A stretch of DNA of 64,000 nt from Bradysia coprophila (taxonomy: Eukaryota; Arthropoda; Insecta; Diptera; Sciaridae), in NCBI RefSeq assembly GCF_014529535.1, contig NW_023503616.1:4464001-4528000 (forward strand), written 5' to 3'. The notes beneath the pieces are model-generated. The model searched no databases. It worked only from the letters and a program-made list of their open reading frames with translations, and was not told the DNA's origin. A program made the translations under genes and the position numbers. Positions 55,201-64,000 of the stretch are shown here, one piece after another (position 1 is the stretch's first letter; each line of letters opens with the position of its first letter).

Positions 55201-58200
55201 GTCGAGCAAATCCACAGCTCCTTTAACACATTGCTGGCTGGAAAGATCTGTTCTAAGTTTAAAGCTTTGTTCACCTATGATAGTTTTATGTGGGCAGACC
55301 AGTTAATTGGTCATAAAAAACTAATGCCTTTGAAACGTCCACGTATACGGCTCTTCAAAAAGTAGTCAATCAATTGCTTTTAAAAATTTAGCGTATAGTT
55401 ATAAAGCTTAATTTTCGTAGCTTGTTGTATAATTAAATAAAAGTAGTGATAGAAATATAATGCTTAGGCATTTGGATTATTACAGGCAGATCATCATCTA
55501 AAACAAGAATAACCAATCGCCAATTATTGCTAACAAAGAAATAATTTAAACTCCAACGTATCATCATCCATTCCAAACTAATAACTAATCTAAGTATCGT
55601 CTCATCGGACTGCCTGAGAATAAAAATGCATGGCAAGTATATGTTTGCGTTTCTCTTTCTGAGTGCATAGTGCTTTACTACGAATTCAGAAACAACTCGT
55701 TCAATGTTTAATTAAAGAAAACCTTTCCGTTTTACAATTAGTCACAGTAGGTCCTACACTTAGCGAGTCTGAAGAGGATGCTCTGGCAACAGCACCTTCC
55801 AACGAAAAAACAATAACAGAAGTTACGGAAGACGGGCGGATTATTGAAAAGAAAATCGTAACGTATCCAGGTGAAGAAACCACCGAAATCGAGGAAATTG
55901 AAGAGGTTGATGGCCAGACAGTATCAGTGAAACGGTCTATTATTGGTGGTGAGAATACAGCGGCAGCTCAACCGACGCCTAAGACCCTAGCTGAAATAAA
56001 AAGTGAGCCGGTCGTTTTAGTGCCTGGTTATAAAACAGTTGAAATCGACGAGAAAACCAACTCCACTATTGTAACTGAAAAAACAACAACAGGCTATCAA
56101 CAAACAATTACGACAACACAGGAAGATGGAACCAAAAAAATTCAAACGAAAACATTTTACGATCCAGTCGAAATACCCGGCGAAGAAGTGGAAGAAGAAA
56201 CTTATGAAGAAATCGAAACCTTTGAGCCTGGCTCTGAAAAAACAACTGTAACCACCACAACTGAAACGAAGGATGCTACCGAGAGCACTGTAGTGCCAGC
56301 TGAAGTTGGAATAGTTGAAGAGCAGCCTGCAAGCGATTTATTAACACAAGATGAAACCGTGAAGAAGGACGAAAAATCTCAACAAGAAAAAACGGAGGAA
56401 TCTAAAGCTCTTATTGACCTCAAAAATCAGCCTATTGTTATAGTGCCTGGTCATCAGAAAGTAGAATTTGACAAAGAAACCAACACCACTACAGTGACTG
56501 AGAAAACTACCACTGGCTATCAACAAACTATTACAACAGTTACTCCCGACGGGCGAACAATAGTACAAACCAAGGTAAGGATTGTCGTTTACATTTGAAG
56601 ATGCAAGAGTTTCGAGTTTACTGAGAAGCAATTTGATATTCAAAGAAAATAGTTTTTCAACGCTTTCAATGCTTATCTAATTAAACGCTAAAATTTTTCT
56701 TTCTTTTTATTCAAAGGTTTTCTACGATCCAATTCCAAGTGAGCAGGTAGAACAAGCAGAAACAACCACCACAACAACTGTTACCGAAGTCTCGGATGTA
56801 CCAATTTCGAAAGACAACCCTGAAACTCAACAGCCGACAGAAGTACATGAGCAGTGTGTTGAAACGGTAAAAACGACAGAAGCTGTTAAGGAAACCGAAG
56901 AAACTACGACAACAGATGGAAAAGATTTACAGTTGGCTTTAGCTGCACCAGCTGGACAAACTTCACTTACTCAGAAGAAGACCACGGCTGGGGGTAAAGA
57001 AATCGAGGTCACGGCAGTTGTTTCTGAAGACGGCAAAACCAAAACATTGCGAAAAACTACCCGGCAGCCATCGGAAGAGATTGAAATCGAAGAGTATGAG
57101 GAGACCCAATCCTATGAACCAGGAGAAGTAAAAGTCATTACAACTAAAAAAACTGTGCCGCTTGTTGAGGCTCTTGAGGATGCTGCTAAAGATATTGTCG
57201 ACAAGTCCGAGAAAGTTGTTGTCACCTCAACCGAAAAACAGGTGCCCGAAAAATCTGATAGTACGATTCAAACTGCTGTCACAGAGCAAGTCAAGTCTGA
57301 AGAAGTCCAAATTACAACTGAGGCGAAACCAGCTACAACCGACCCAAAACAAACAACAACCACTACTGAGTCAAGTACAACAGTCGCAACGCAATCTACA
57401 CCTATTGTGAAGCCAACTATAACGGCTGATAAACAGATTACAGCAGAAGAGATGGAGACTTCGACTGAAGCGAGGGAGGTTAAAACTGAAACTAAGCAAA
57501 CTGTAATCGATGCAAATAAAATTATAACAGAAGAGAAGGAGGCAATAACTGAATCTAAGCAAAGTACAACTGAAGCAAAGGAGTCTATAAGCGAAGCAAA
57601 GCAAACTGTAACCGATGATACGAAAATAACAGAAGCTAAGCAAACTACAACTGAAGCTAAGCAGACTAAAACCGCAGCTAAGGAGGCTATAACGAAAGCG
57701 AAGGAAACTGTAACCGATGCCAAGAAAATCACGGAAGCTAAACAAAGTACAACTGAAGCTAAACAAACTACAACCGAAGCTAAACAGGCTATAATCGAAG
57801 CGAAGCAAACTGTAACCGATGCAAATAAAATTAAAACCGAAGCTACAGAAACAACAACCGAAGCGAAGGAAACTACTACTGGCGCCAAACAAGCCACAAG
57901 CTCCGTTAAGAAAACCATAACCCCAGCGTCAGTTCCAGGAAAACTAGGTGCAGTTGAGCCGAAACAAATTAAAAAAGTAACAAAGCCTGAACAAACCGAC
58001 TCTTCTGTCAAGAAGGTATCAAAGCCAAGCGACAAAGATACTAAAAAAACATCTCCAGCGGTCACTGTAAAGACGACGACGACAACAACAACAGCCGTGA
58101 AAAAGGGTGAAGATACTCAAAAGAAAACTGCAGCCGATAAAACAGTAACAGAATCTACAGTTATTGGTGAGCCAAAAGTTACAACCAAAAATGGCGAGAC

Positions 58201-59041
58201 CACAACTGAAGTAGTACGACGTATTCCGGGTGGTACAGAACATACCTGGACAACCGTTAGAGCTGACGGGTCAACAAAAACTGAATCAAAGAAATGCTTT
58301 GATGTCGTCGAGCTATCAAGTGATGAAGAGTACGAGGAATACGAAGAAATAGTCGAAGATGACACGATTCCATTGAAAACCACTACCACCAAAACACAAG
58401 CTCCCGCAGCCGCCGCCAGTGTTAAAGGTAAGCGAAGACGTAATAAACATTTTTTTTTATCTAACCTAACTCATCAATGATATACAGGCCCAAAAACTCC
58501 TACAATTACCGATGCAACACCACCGAGTACTCCACCATTGAAGCCACTCGTCATTGGCAGCACTTCTTCGGCGTTGAAAGCGGAGCATGAGATACCAGAT
58601 ACTCCACCACTAGATAAAGTCGAACAATTGCGTAAAAAAAAACTTCAGTCTGCACCTGCCTCTAAGGTTGCGCCAAAAGTAGACAAACCAGTTGTGGAAG
58701 CACCGAAAGGAGCTACCACTAAGGTTGCTCAAAAAGTAGACAAACCAGTAGTTGAAGCACCGAAAGCCCCTGTCACTAAGGTTGCTCAAAAAGTAGACAA
58801 ACCAGTAGTGGAAGCACCGAAAGCCCCTGTCACTAAGGTTGCGCAAAAAGCAGACAAACCAGTAGTGGAAGCACCGAAAGCACCTGCAACTAAGGTTGCG
58901 CAAAAAGTAGACAAACCAGTAGTGGAAGCACCGAAAGCCCCTGTCACTAAGGTTGCGCAAAAAGTAGACAAACCAGTAGTGGAAGCACCGAAAGCACCAC
59001 CTAGAAAGAAGGAAGTAAAAACACCGGCAGCAGAAAAATAA
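46209..59041 (+). CDS. Gyg: glycogenin with long repeat-rich C-terminal extension
   Basis: A self-glucosylating glucosyltransferase (GT8) that primes glycogen from UDP-glucose. Ten exons: 46209-46215, 49624-49934, 49996-50285, 50350-50530, 50918-51532, 52531-52651, 52957-53094, 55748-56574, 56717-58427 and 58488-59041. Together they give 1584 residues, every joint in phase. Residues 1-263 are the catalytic domain: [11 protein letters not shown], the metal-binding DAD at 102-104, [24 protein letters not shown], Tyr195 in CYSYLPAFK (the position of the human acceptor tyrosine) and HFIGQVKPW. Exon 5 adds 205 His-, Asn- and Ser-rich residues. Exons 6-7 hold the conserved glycogen-synthase-binding segment ([20 protein letters not shown]). 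Exons 8-10 add about 1,030 Thr-, Lys- and Glu-rich residues in several repeat types. The 7-nt coding part of exon 1 (ATGAGTA, donor GTAAGT) is inferred from phase and the fly N-terminus. Exons 2-10 are well supported. Confidence 0.93.
46216..49623 (+). other. glycogenin intron 1
   Basis: A 3.4-kb phase-1 intron with donor GTAAGTATTG and acceptor TTTCTTTCAG. It contains a 1.2-kb TA-flanked inverted-repeat element (47349-48525). The rest is AT-rich and shows no coding sequence. Confidence 0.7.
47349..48525. mobile_element. 1.2-kb TA-flanked inverted-repeat transposon, non-autonomous
   Basis: The ends TATGGGTAATTCCA and TGGAATTACCCATA are flanked by TA on both sides. Inner arms of about 120 bp are inverse copies: about 47551-47675 against 48395-48510, sharing TTCGAAATATTTTCACC, GATTTCGG and TCAAGACGC/GCGTCTGGTCAA. 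The left side carries an extra segment of about 180 bp bounded by two direct copies of GGTTAGTTGCGTTACA (47364 and 47544). A partial third arm-like copy lies near 48230-48330 (TCTCCCCGAGA, CTACGCGTCTTGTCAATAGC). No transposase is recognisable. The two similar open frames in the arms, both containing GENIS, are by-products. Confidence 0.7.
50531..50917 (+). other. glycogenin intron 4
   Basis: A 387-bp phase-0 intron. It contains a weak inverted repeat: CGCATAATCG and GTACCAAAGT at 50738-50806, and ACTTTGGTAC and ATTATGCGATTAT at 50829-50852, around AAGCGTTCTTG and AGAACGCTC. Probably a decayed miniature element. Confidence 0.6.
51533..52530 (+). other. glycogenin intron 5
   Basis: A 998-bp phase-0 intron after donor GAG|GTTGGTAAA. 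It contains the small CAGGGCCTA-family relic at 51695-51757. Nothing else is recognised. Confidence 0.75.
51695..51757. mobile_element. 63-bp relic of the CAGGGCCTAT family
   Basis: Starts CAGCCTATTTCAGAGAAAAG and ends CTTTTCTCAAAAATAGGCCCTG, with GTTTTTCTCGAATTTTCGTG between. The ends and the AGAAAA/TTCTCGAA arm words match the larger family members. Flanks are only vaguely similar (TAGCTAT and TAGTTAT). Confidence 0.6.
52652..52956 (+). other. glycogenin intron 6 with AAGGATTTT repeats
   Basis: A 305-bp phase-1 intron. From about 52728 to 52860 the word AAGGATTTT or AAAGGATTTT and its inverse recur six to eight times, with no clear terminal repeats. It may be the low-complexity interior of a decayed foldback or simple slippage. 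Confidence 0.55.
53095..55747 (+). other. glycogenin intron 7, with possible early-termination end
   Basis: A 2.65-kb phase-1 intron. If not spliced, the frame reads GAA GGT AAT TGA and stops at 53101, adding one residue after the completed Gly. AATAAA follows at 53256-53261. That would yield a short glycogenin of about 556 residues ending right after the synthase-binding segment. The intron also contains the long-armed element at 54350-54909. Its acceptor is CAGTAG, two AGs 3 nt apart at 55746-55750, so the exon could start at 55748 or 55751. Confidence 0.6.
54350..54909. repeat. 560-bp element with about 135-bp inverted arms
   Basis: The left end begins AACGCATTTCAAGCATGAG and the right end is CTCATGCTTGAAGTGCGTT. 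Arms share AAATAGGGTACTG, CACTGTAAAAAA, TTTCATACAAA and GTACTCTATTTGGCAGCTGTC in inverse orientation. A further GCTTGAAGTGCGTT at about 54498-54511 ends the left arm, so the left arm is itself bounded by the terminal motif. The interior shows no coding capacity. Confidence 0.7.
55748..58427 (+). repeat. diverged acidic modules in the glycogenin tail
   Basis: Within exons 8 and 9 a segment recurs with the pattern: threonine-rich strand, x-DG-x, basic run, then acidic EEYEE-type run and EPG. Examples are [67 protein letters not shown] with [13 protein letters not shown], and [18 protein letters not shown] with [26 protein letters not shown] occurs twice word for word. About five copies in total. 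The function is unknown. Confidence 0.75.
57460..57900 (+). repeat. heptad TEAKQTT repeat tract in glycogenin exon 9
   Basis: About twenty units of seven codons around xTEAKQT run almost without break, with interspersed TVTDANK(I) units. Examples are [28 protein letters not shown] and [14 protein letters not shown]. The period of 21 bp is visible in the DNA as variants of GAAGCTAAGCAAACTACAAC. The pattern resembles charged, Ala/Lys/Glu-rich amphipathic repeat proteins. The reverse strand is open for 265 codons because of the composition, not because it is a gene. Confidence 0.8.
58664..59005 (+). repeat. six tandem 57-bp repeats encoding [19 protein letters not shown]
   Basis: Six direct units of exactly 57 bp in the last glycogenin exon encode 19-residue units: [19 protein letters not shown], three of [19 protein letters not shown], one [19 protein letters not shown] and a last ending APPR. 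Nucleotide identity among the central units is very high, so expansion or homogenisation is recent. They form residues about 1460-1573 and end 11 residues before the stop. Confidence 0.95.
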
Positions 59042-60595
59042 ACTCGAAATCTAATCGATCAAACTGAACGTTCGTTTGAATACAATCTTTGCATTACTAA
59101 AACTCTTCAATGCTTTTAAAAAGTGAAACGTGTGGCATTTCTTAAACCGTGATTTTTTTACTTTCTAATTTCTAGTCGTATTGATTTTGATAATTTTTAT
59201 TTTCACAATTGCTAAAATTGTGTGCTTCCACTGCTAATAGTTCAATTTTTTTATGTTAATTTTTTATTCAGATTACGTTATTCGTTTCATAGTTTTCGCG
59301 AATTTTTGCTCATATTTTAACGAATGGAATATTTAGTTAGACACTTTAAATAAACGCATATTTGTACTTACAATAGAAATGTTTTAATTTTACCACCAGT
59401 ATCTCAACATCAACAAGAAGATGTTATAATTCCGTACCTAAACAAACATTAACACAAAAAGTGTGATTTTGGAATCTCTTGAGACCTCTGAATAAAGTGA
59501 ACTCACAGTCACAGCTAGTGGGGAATATTTTTGGAAAAACATTTTCCATATTTTCTCGAAATGTTTTTTTTTGAAAATTATGAAAAATAAGATAAAACTT
59601 AGGAAATTTAAAAAATATTTTCTCAAAAATAGTCCCTTTGTTACGTCTCAAAAAGAATCTGGTCTTCGAATATTCCATAGTACATATGCTATGACTATTC
59701 CAACACTTTTCAACGAAAGAAGGCTGAAAAAGTAACGACATTTTTTATTACGTAAAATCCGGATTAGTAAAATTGCAGATGAGTTATAATTCAATGTAAA
59801 GCCATTAATATACTACTTAATGAAAGCCGACAAGCATATCAACAATGGTACTACTTCCTTTATCCTTCAAGACATGGATGAGAAATCTTTTACTTCATTA
59901 TAATTAACATTTTATGTGTCTTAAGCCGCTCTCAGTCGGCATTTGAATCATATCATAGAGCGTCCCACATTGAGCATTTACTGAATTTAAACGTTGCTCT
60001 AACCATTCTTCTTCTCAATTTAAATATACAAATGTGCGCACTGTTACAAATGCGAAACACGTGAATATTATCAACAATGCAACTATGAAGATGACCCACG
60101 TGAATCTGCATCTACTAAATATACGTATACATTAAATAGCAGCATGGTCATAGATAAAACAAACATATTATATACAGAAATTACACCGAAATTACACCAT
60201 TGACGAAACGGCAAGCCAGTATATGAATGGACATACAGTACTTTCTCTTTCTGTCTCACTTACAGGGGAAACCGACAAAAACATAACAAGAACAGAACAT
60301 AAAAATCTTGCAGATAGTTGATACTTTCAACCACATTCTTATCTGTCAGTTAATACAATTTCTCTTCCAGTACGGAAGTATTCGAAAAAGAACAATGAGC
60401 TCTGATAAGTTTTAAATAAAAATGTTTGTAAATTTTCAATGAAACATGGGAAAATCAATTGCTTGTTTGTCTTTAATAGTGAGACCGAATTCAATCCGTT
60501 TTCAAAATGTTAAATTTTCAAAGAACAGAATGGTTTTAGCAATCAATTGTTGGTGAATATAGAACACAAAAATCATAGTGCTGTACAAGGGGGAT
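59042..60595. other. glycogenin 3' flank and intergenic region
   Basis: AATAAA at 59349-59354, about 310 bp after the stop, is the probable poly(A) signal of the long transcript. A decayed foldback (59519-59637) follows. The remainder has no coding sequence that I recognise. Confidence 0.65.
59519..59637. mobile_element. possible decayed CAGGGCCTA-family foldback
   Basis: The left side reads GTGGGGAATATTTTTGGAAA and the right side TTTTCTCAAAAATAGTCCCTTTG. Both resemble the family ends (CAGGGCCTATTTTTGGGAAA and TTTCTCAAAAATAGGCCCTG) with several changes. The interior has ATTTTCTCG and GAAAAT words. No duplication is visible. Confidence 0.35.
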
Positions 60596-60764
60596 ATGGA
60601 AAATTCGACCAGTTCCATTGAAAAACAAATCGATAATTTTCTGGAGCAATTCAAACGAAGCGCTTCGAAAGCTAAAAGTGATTGGCCCACTTCTATTGGT
60701 ACTGCATCATCGAATTCTACAGCATCAATGAACAATTCAAACATGGAAATGATTAAATTATCGG
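60596..60764 (+). CDS. probable first coding exon of an unrecognised gene, partial
   Basis: ATG at 60596 opens a 56-codon frame beginning MENSTSSIEKQIDNFLEQFK and continuing RSASKAKSDWPTSIG, then a Ser/Asn-rich stretch to MEMIKLSG. It meets a plausible donor, TCG G|GTAATGAG, at 60764/60765 (phase 1). The codon use and mixed-charge helix followed by a polar stretch look coding, unlike surrounding sequence. No continuation exon could be found up to 64000, so the gene would extend past the right edge. I do not recognise the family. Confidence 0.42.
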
Positions 60765-63700
60765 GTAATGAGATTTTTTTTTTGTTTGTTTCGGTGTTGT
60801 TTGTCTTGTTGAATTGAAAAGGTTTTAACAGAATGATAAGGTGTATAGAGAATGCCGAATTGTATACACAAATAAAAATGTTTTGTATACGTACATGGAA
60901 AGGTGTTAGTGTGTATCGTCAAATGTAACGACGTTGAATAGTATTTTAATTATAATGTTTTGGTTCGGCGATTTTTAGTTTTCGTTCAAGCACTTTTCGG
61001 TCGAGTGTTGAGTGCAATGGAAAACTATCTTTGGAAAATTCTATTAAAACATTACGAAAGGCAATACTCGATGTGTTGACGGACTTTTAAGTTGATTTTG
61101 CATAAAGAAAATTTTTTGAGTTTATTTCGGGCCGCTCGTAAATACATCGAGATCGCGTTATATAAGACGTCGTATGCAAATTCGATAATTGTTTTCAATT
61201 CAGACAATTAACGAGTGATAAATTAAAATTTGGTTTACTTAAAAAAGTGTTAAAACAATTATAAACGAACACCATTTGAATGAAAACATTACAGTGACAC
61301 ATCATTGTTATATTATACATATTGTTGTTATAATGCAATTCGGTTTAAACTAGAAGGTCCGAGTTGACAAAAAAAAACTATTAAATTAAATTGAATTCAA
61401 ATCGTTTTTGTCCAACCATATAATTAGATCAGTAAACCTAGTCGTTTGTTTACATTGTAATATTAGTTCATCTGGTTTTGAAATGGGAGTGCTTTATAAA
61501 CTAAAACAATGTAAAGTTTCTCACACTAAAATTACATAAAGGACGATCCAAGGTACTTTTCTACTGATATTTTTTTTTGTATTCCCAGTTGTCTTTTGTC
61601 TTAAATATCGAACTTGTTTTCAATCAAACCATAAGACATTTCACTTAAATGATCTATGTGGCATTCTGGCATTACAATTTTAAATGATACACGTAGACAA
61701 TAATTAGGTCTCTATCATGAAATAATGGATCTTGTCAACTGAAAGCTTATAGTCAAATAGACAGCAAATCATTTGTCTTACAGTAATCATTCAGTGTTCG
61801 ATGCAAAATTTGTTAATTGTTTAGTCAAAACGTACGTTTTTACTATTTAAAAGCACGTTGGGCAGAGCTCGAAAAATTTTATTTTTGTCATTACTGTCGG
61901 TAACAGATGACTGTAGTCATTTTCTTCTTTAACCGACAACAATTTTCTACAGTATTTTCTTGTTTGATGTAAAGGTGTTCTAGAAGGAATTCTAACTTAT
62001 CAATATTCAATTTATATTGACTAACGAACTACACTGTCTGTTTTAACGTCGTTATGGGAATTATTCCTATAATCAATGGAACATATTTAAGTGGAATTTT
62101 CTCTACAAATATCAAATTACATGCGTCACAATCATTAATTGAAATGCAAAATTATACATTTTTTGTGCAAATGTGCAAGTAATAAATGGTTGAACTGTTT
62201 TCATAGTTCAAGGTCAAGGGCATCGAGAACAGATCGCTGCGTTTTTGTTCCTCTACGTAATTTATTTGATCTGAAAACCGCACTAAATTGTTTTTACTTA
62301 AAGTTATAGAGAGAGAATGTAACCTTTGATACATTTTGCATGAAGAAATTCCTTATAATGAACGATCATCTTCCGTCGGTTAAATTTAACAACTCCTTGG
62401 TACTGTCTTCTTACACTTAAGCTCCGATTTCGTTCACAACCTTCATATGAGTAATCAAATTACGTTACACTATTTTTTGTTATTGTTTGTGTAAATTTGA
62501 TCAAGATAACGATGTATGTATTATTCTTGGTTTTGTTGTAAAACGATGCTGTGTAGCATAACTTGTTGGCGATAAGCGAAAAAATGTTCAGACGAAATTT
62601 TATCATCTTAAATTTAGCAAAATCTGTGACATACAACAAACAATCATATTTGTAATATAAATTCTGCTGACGACTTTGTGTGTTGATTATATGGGCTGTG
62701 AGTAACAATTAAAATTATATGTAATGACCATTCTACCTTTTATAAAATGCTAACGCATCATCATATAATGCTCGACGCTAAATCTTGTACTTCGTTAGTT
62801 TAACTATACGTTGAATAAGAAAACCATAGCTCGAAAGCATCACTAACCTTTAACGGTCTTTCAGAAATTTACTGAACAAGTGATATTTTCTTATTCCTAC
62901 AAATAAAATAATTTAATTTAAGTCTTTAAAAAATTTATTGGACATTAATAAATGGCTAATAGGCTACCAGCACGACGACAAAAATTAGCTATCTTCTCTT
63001 ACTCTTATAATAGCAAAACGTAGATCGAAACTAAAGAAATAAAAAATGTGTATCGAACACTGCTTGGTGATGCTTTTAAAAAGGAAGTCAAAGTAACAGA
63101 TTTAATCATTCACAACAAAATTTGTGGAATTATAATCCACCACGATACGTGTCGTTGGTGTGACGTAAAAACCCATTAAAATTCTGTGCATATTTCACAA
63201 ATTTAAATTATTTTATCGTTGCCTTATCTGCTAATCTCAATCCAGATTCTTAGCGGTTTAATTTTTTCAATTTTTATATTTTCTTTCATGAATTTTATTA
63301 CTTGCTCAATGTGAGTATCAAGGCTGTCGACGTCGACGTACTAGAAATTAGTTAATGGGAGCTGCAGGAAGCTTCACTCAATGTGAATTTACTCTTTAGA
63401 AATATGAATTTTAGAATATTCAAATGATTTGTAATGCAGAGTGCCGATTCTCGTGAAATTAAGAATTCGTAACTTGAGAATTGCTACTTTAAAAGTTAAG
63501 AATCGTATGGACCACTCTTAGTATTACTACCCCAGCTAACGTCGAAACTTATGTCAAATATTAGAGTATTTACAGAATGGTAATAGCGTTAAGTTACTTA
63601 GGAACATTCACAGGGAAGCAAGCATTTGAACCGTTCATTGAGCAGTTTGACACTATCAGATCTATTACTTCATTCTAAGTATTTCCTTGATATTGATTTT

Positions 63701-64000
63701 AACTATGTTACTTCATTCTAATGAATATATTTATACTAATATATGACTGAAGTTGTTATCGATAATAGATGAAAGCCGTTTGTCTTTTCAATCACTGAAA
63801 AAGTTGACGAAGAGTTATTTCATTCAGTTTTCAACAATCGGAAAGTTACACTAAATCACTTATGGAAAATGAATGACAATTACTTTCCACTTCCAGCTAC
63901 TTGCTGTACACTCATCTTCGAATTTGAGTTTTCGTTATCAATTCTAATTGGAATAATTAAATTCTAACAACCAGTTTTTCCTATTCGTGCATTTAATTTT
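60765..64000. other. AT-rich sequence without recognised features
   Basis: If the exon at 60596-60764 is real, this is its first intron. The open frames here are short (at most 82 codons, minus strand) and carry no recognisable domain. No inverted-repeat element as clear as those elsewhere was noticed. Confidence 0.55.

Noticed and set aside
57371..57892. 173-codon minus-strand open frame rich in Cys, Phe and Ser
   Set aside because: Another antisense shadow of the same repeat tract, with no domain.
57268..58065. 265-codon minus-strand open frame
   Set aside because: It is the exact antisense of the T/K/E-rich repeat tract of glycogenin exon 9. The low frequency of TTA, CTA and TCA words on the plus strand in that frame explains the openness. 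The plus frame is in phase with conserved exons.
58610..58960. 116-codon minus-strand frame with [19 protein letters not shown] repeats
   Set aside because: Antisense of the 57-bp coding repeats.
58664..59005. CRISPR-like regular array
   Set aside because: Direct 57-bp units without spacers, in frame within a eukaryotic coding exon.

Overview
The window is insect nuclear DNA, most likely from a dipteran and possibly a lower fly (Nematocera). It is AT-rich, with intron-containing genes on both strands, GT-AG introns from about 50 bp to nearly 26 kb, and many short non-autonomous inverted-repeat elements. The closest remembered relatives of the proteins are fly and vertebrate orthologues. For example, glycogenin begins [11 protein letters not shown], much like Drosophila glycogenin. 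The species was not identified.

Layout. (1) 1-31748, minus strand: the 5' part of the O-GlcNAc transferase gene (Ogt, super sex combs in Drosophila). Seven exons encode 313 residues, about eight TPR repeats. The remaining TPRs and the catalytic domain lie beyond the left edge. Intron 6 alone is 25.8 kb. (2) 31749-33782: a short intergenic region packed with nested inverted repeats. (3) 33783-34605, plus: a Coq10-like START-domain protein of the ubiquinone pathway. (4) 34606-37330: intergenic, with a hAT-like and a TA-flanked miniature element. (5) 37331-39505, plus: a complete seven-exon heparan sulfate glucuronyl C5-epimerase gene, 591 residues. (6) 39506-46208: intergenic, with three further inverted-repeat elements. 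(7) 46209-59041, plus: a ten-exon glycogenin gene of 1584 codons. The catalytic domain keeps DAD at 102-104 and the acceptor Tyr195. After the conserved glycogen-synthase-binding segment there is an extension of about 1,030 residues built from several repeat types. (8) 60596-60764: probable first coding exon of an unrecognised plus-strand gene that runs off the right edge. The last 3.2 kb show nothing else.

Three of the four recognised genes act in carbohydrate chemistry (protein O-GlcNAc, heparan sulfate, glycogen priming), but in different compartments. They have separate promoters and nothing indicates joint regulation.

The most unusual material is of two kinds. First, a group of CAG...CTG-ended foldback elements, several with 8-bp target duplications, whose arms are iterations of different 10-12 bp near-palindromes while one family keeps the same ends. 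Second, the repeat-built, alternatively terminable tail of glycogenin. Exon coordinates were derived by hand from splice sites, reading-frame phase and family knowledge. Total coding lengths of the glycogenin, C5-epimerase and OGT models are multiples of three, which supports the exon chains. The Coq10 model is also in frame, but its second intron is ambiguous.
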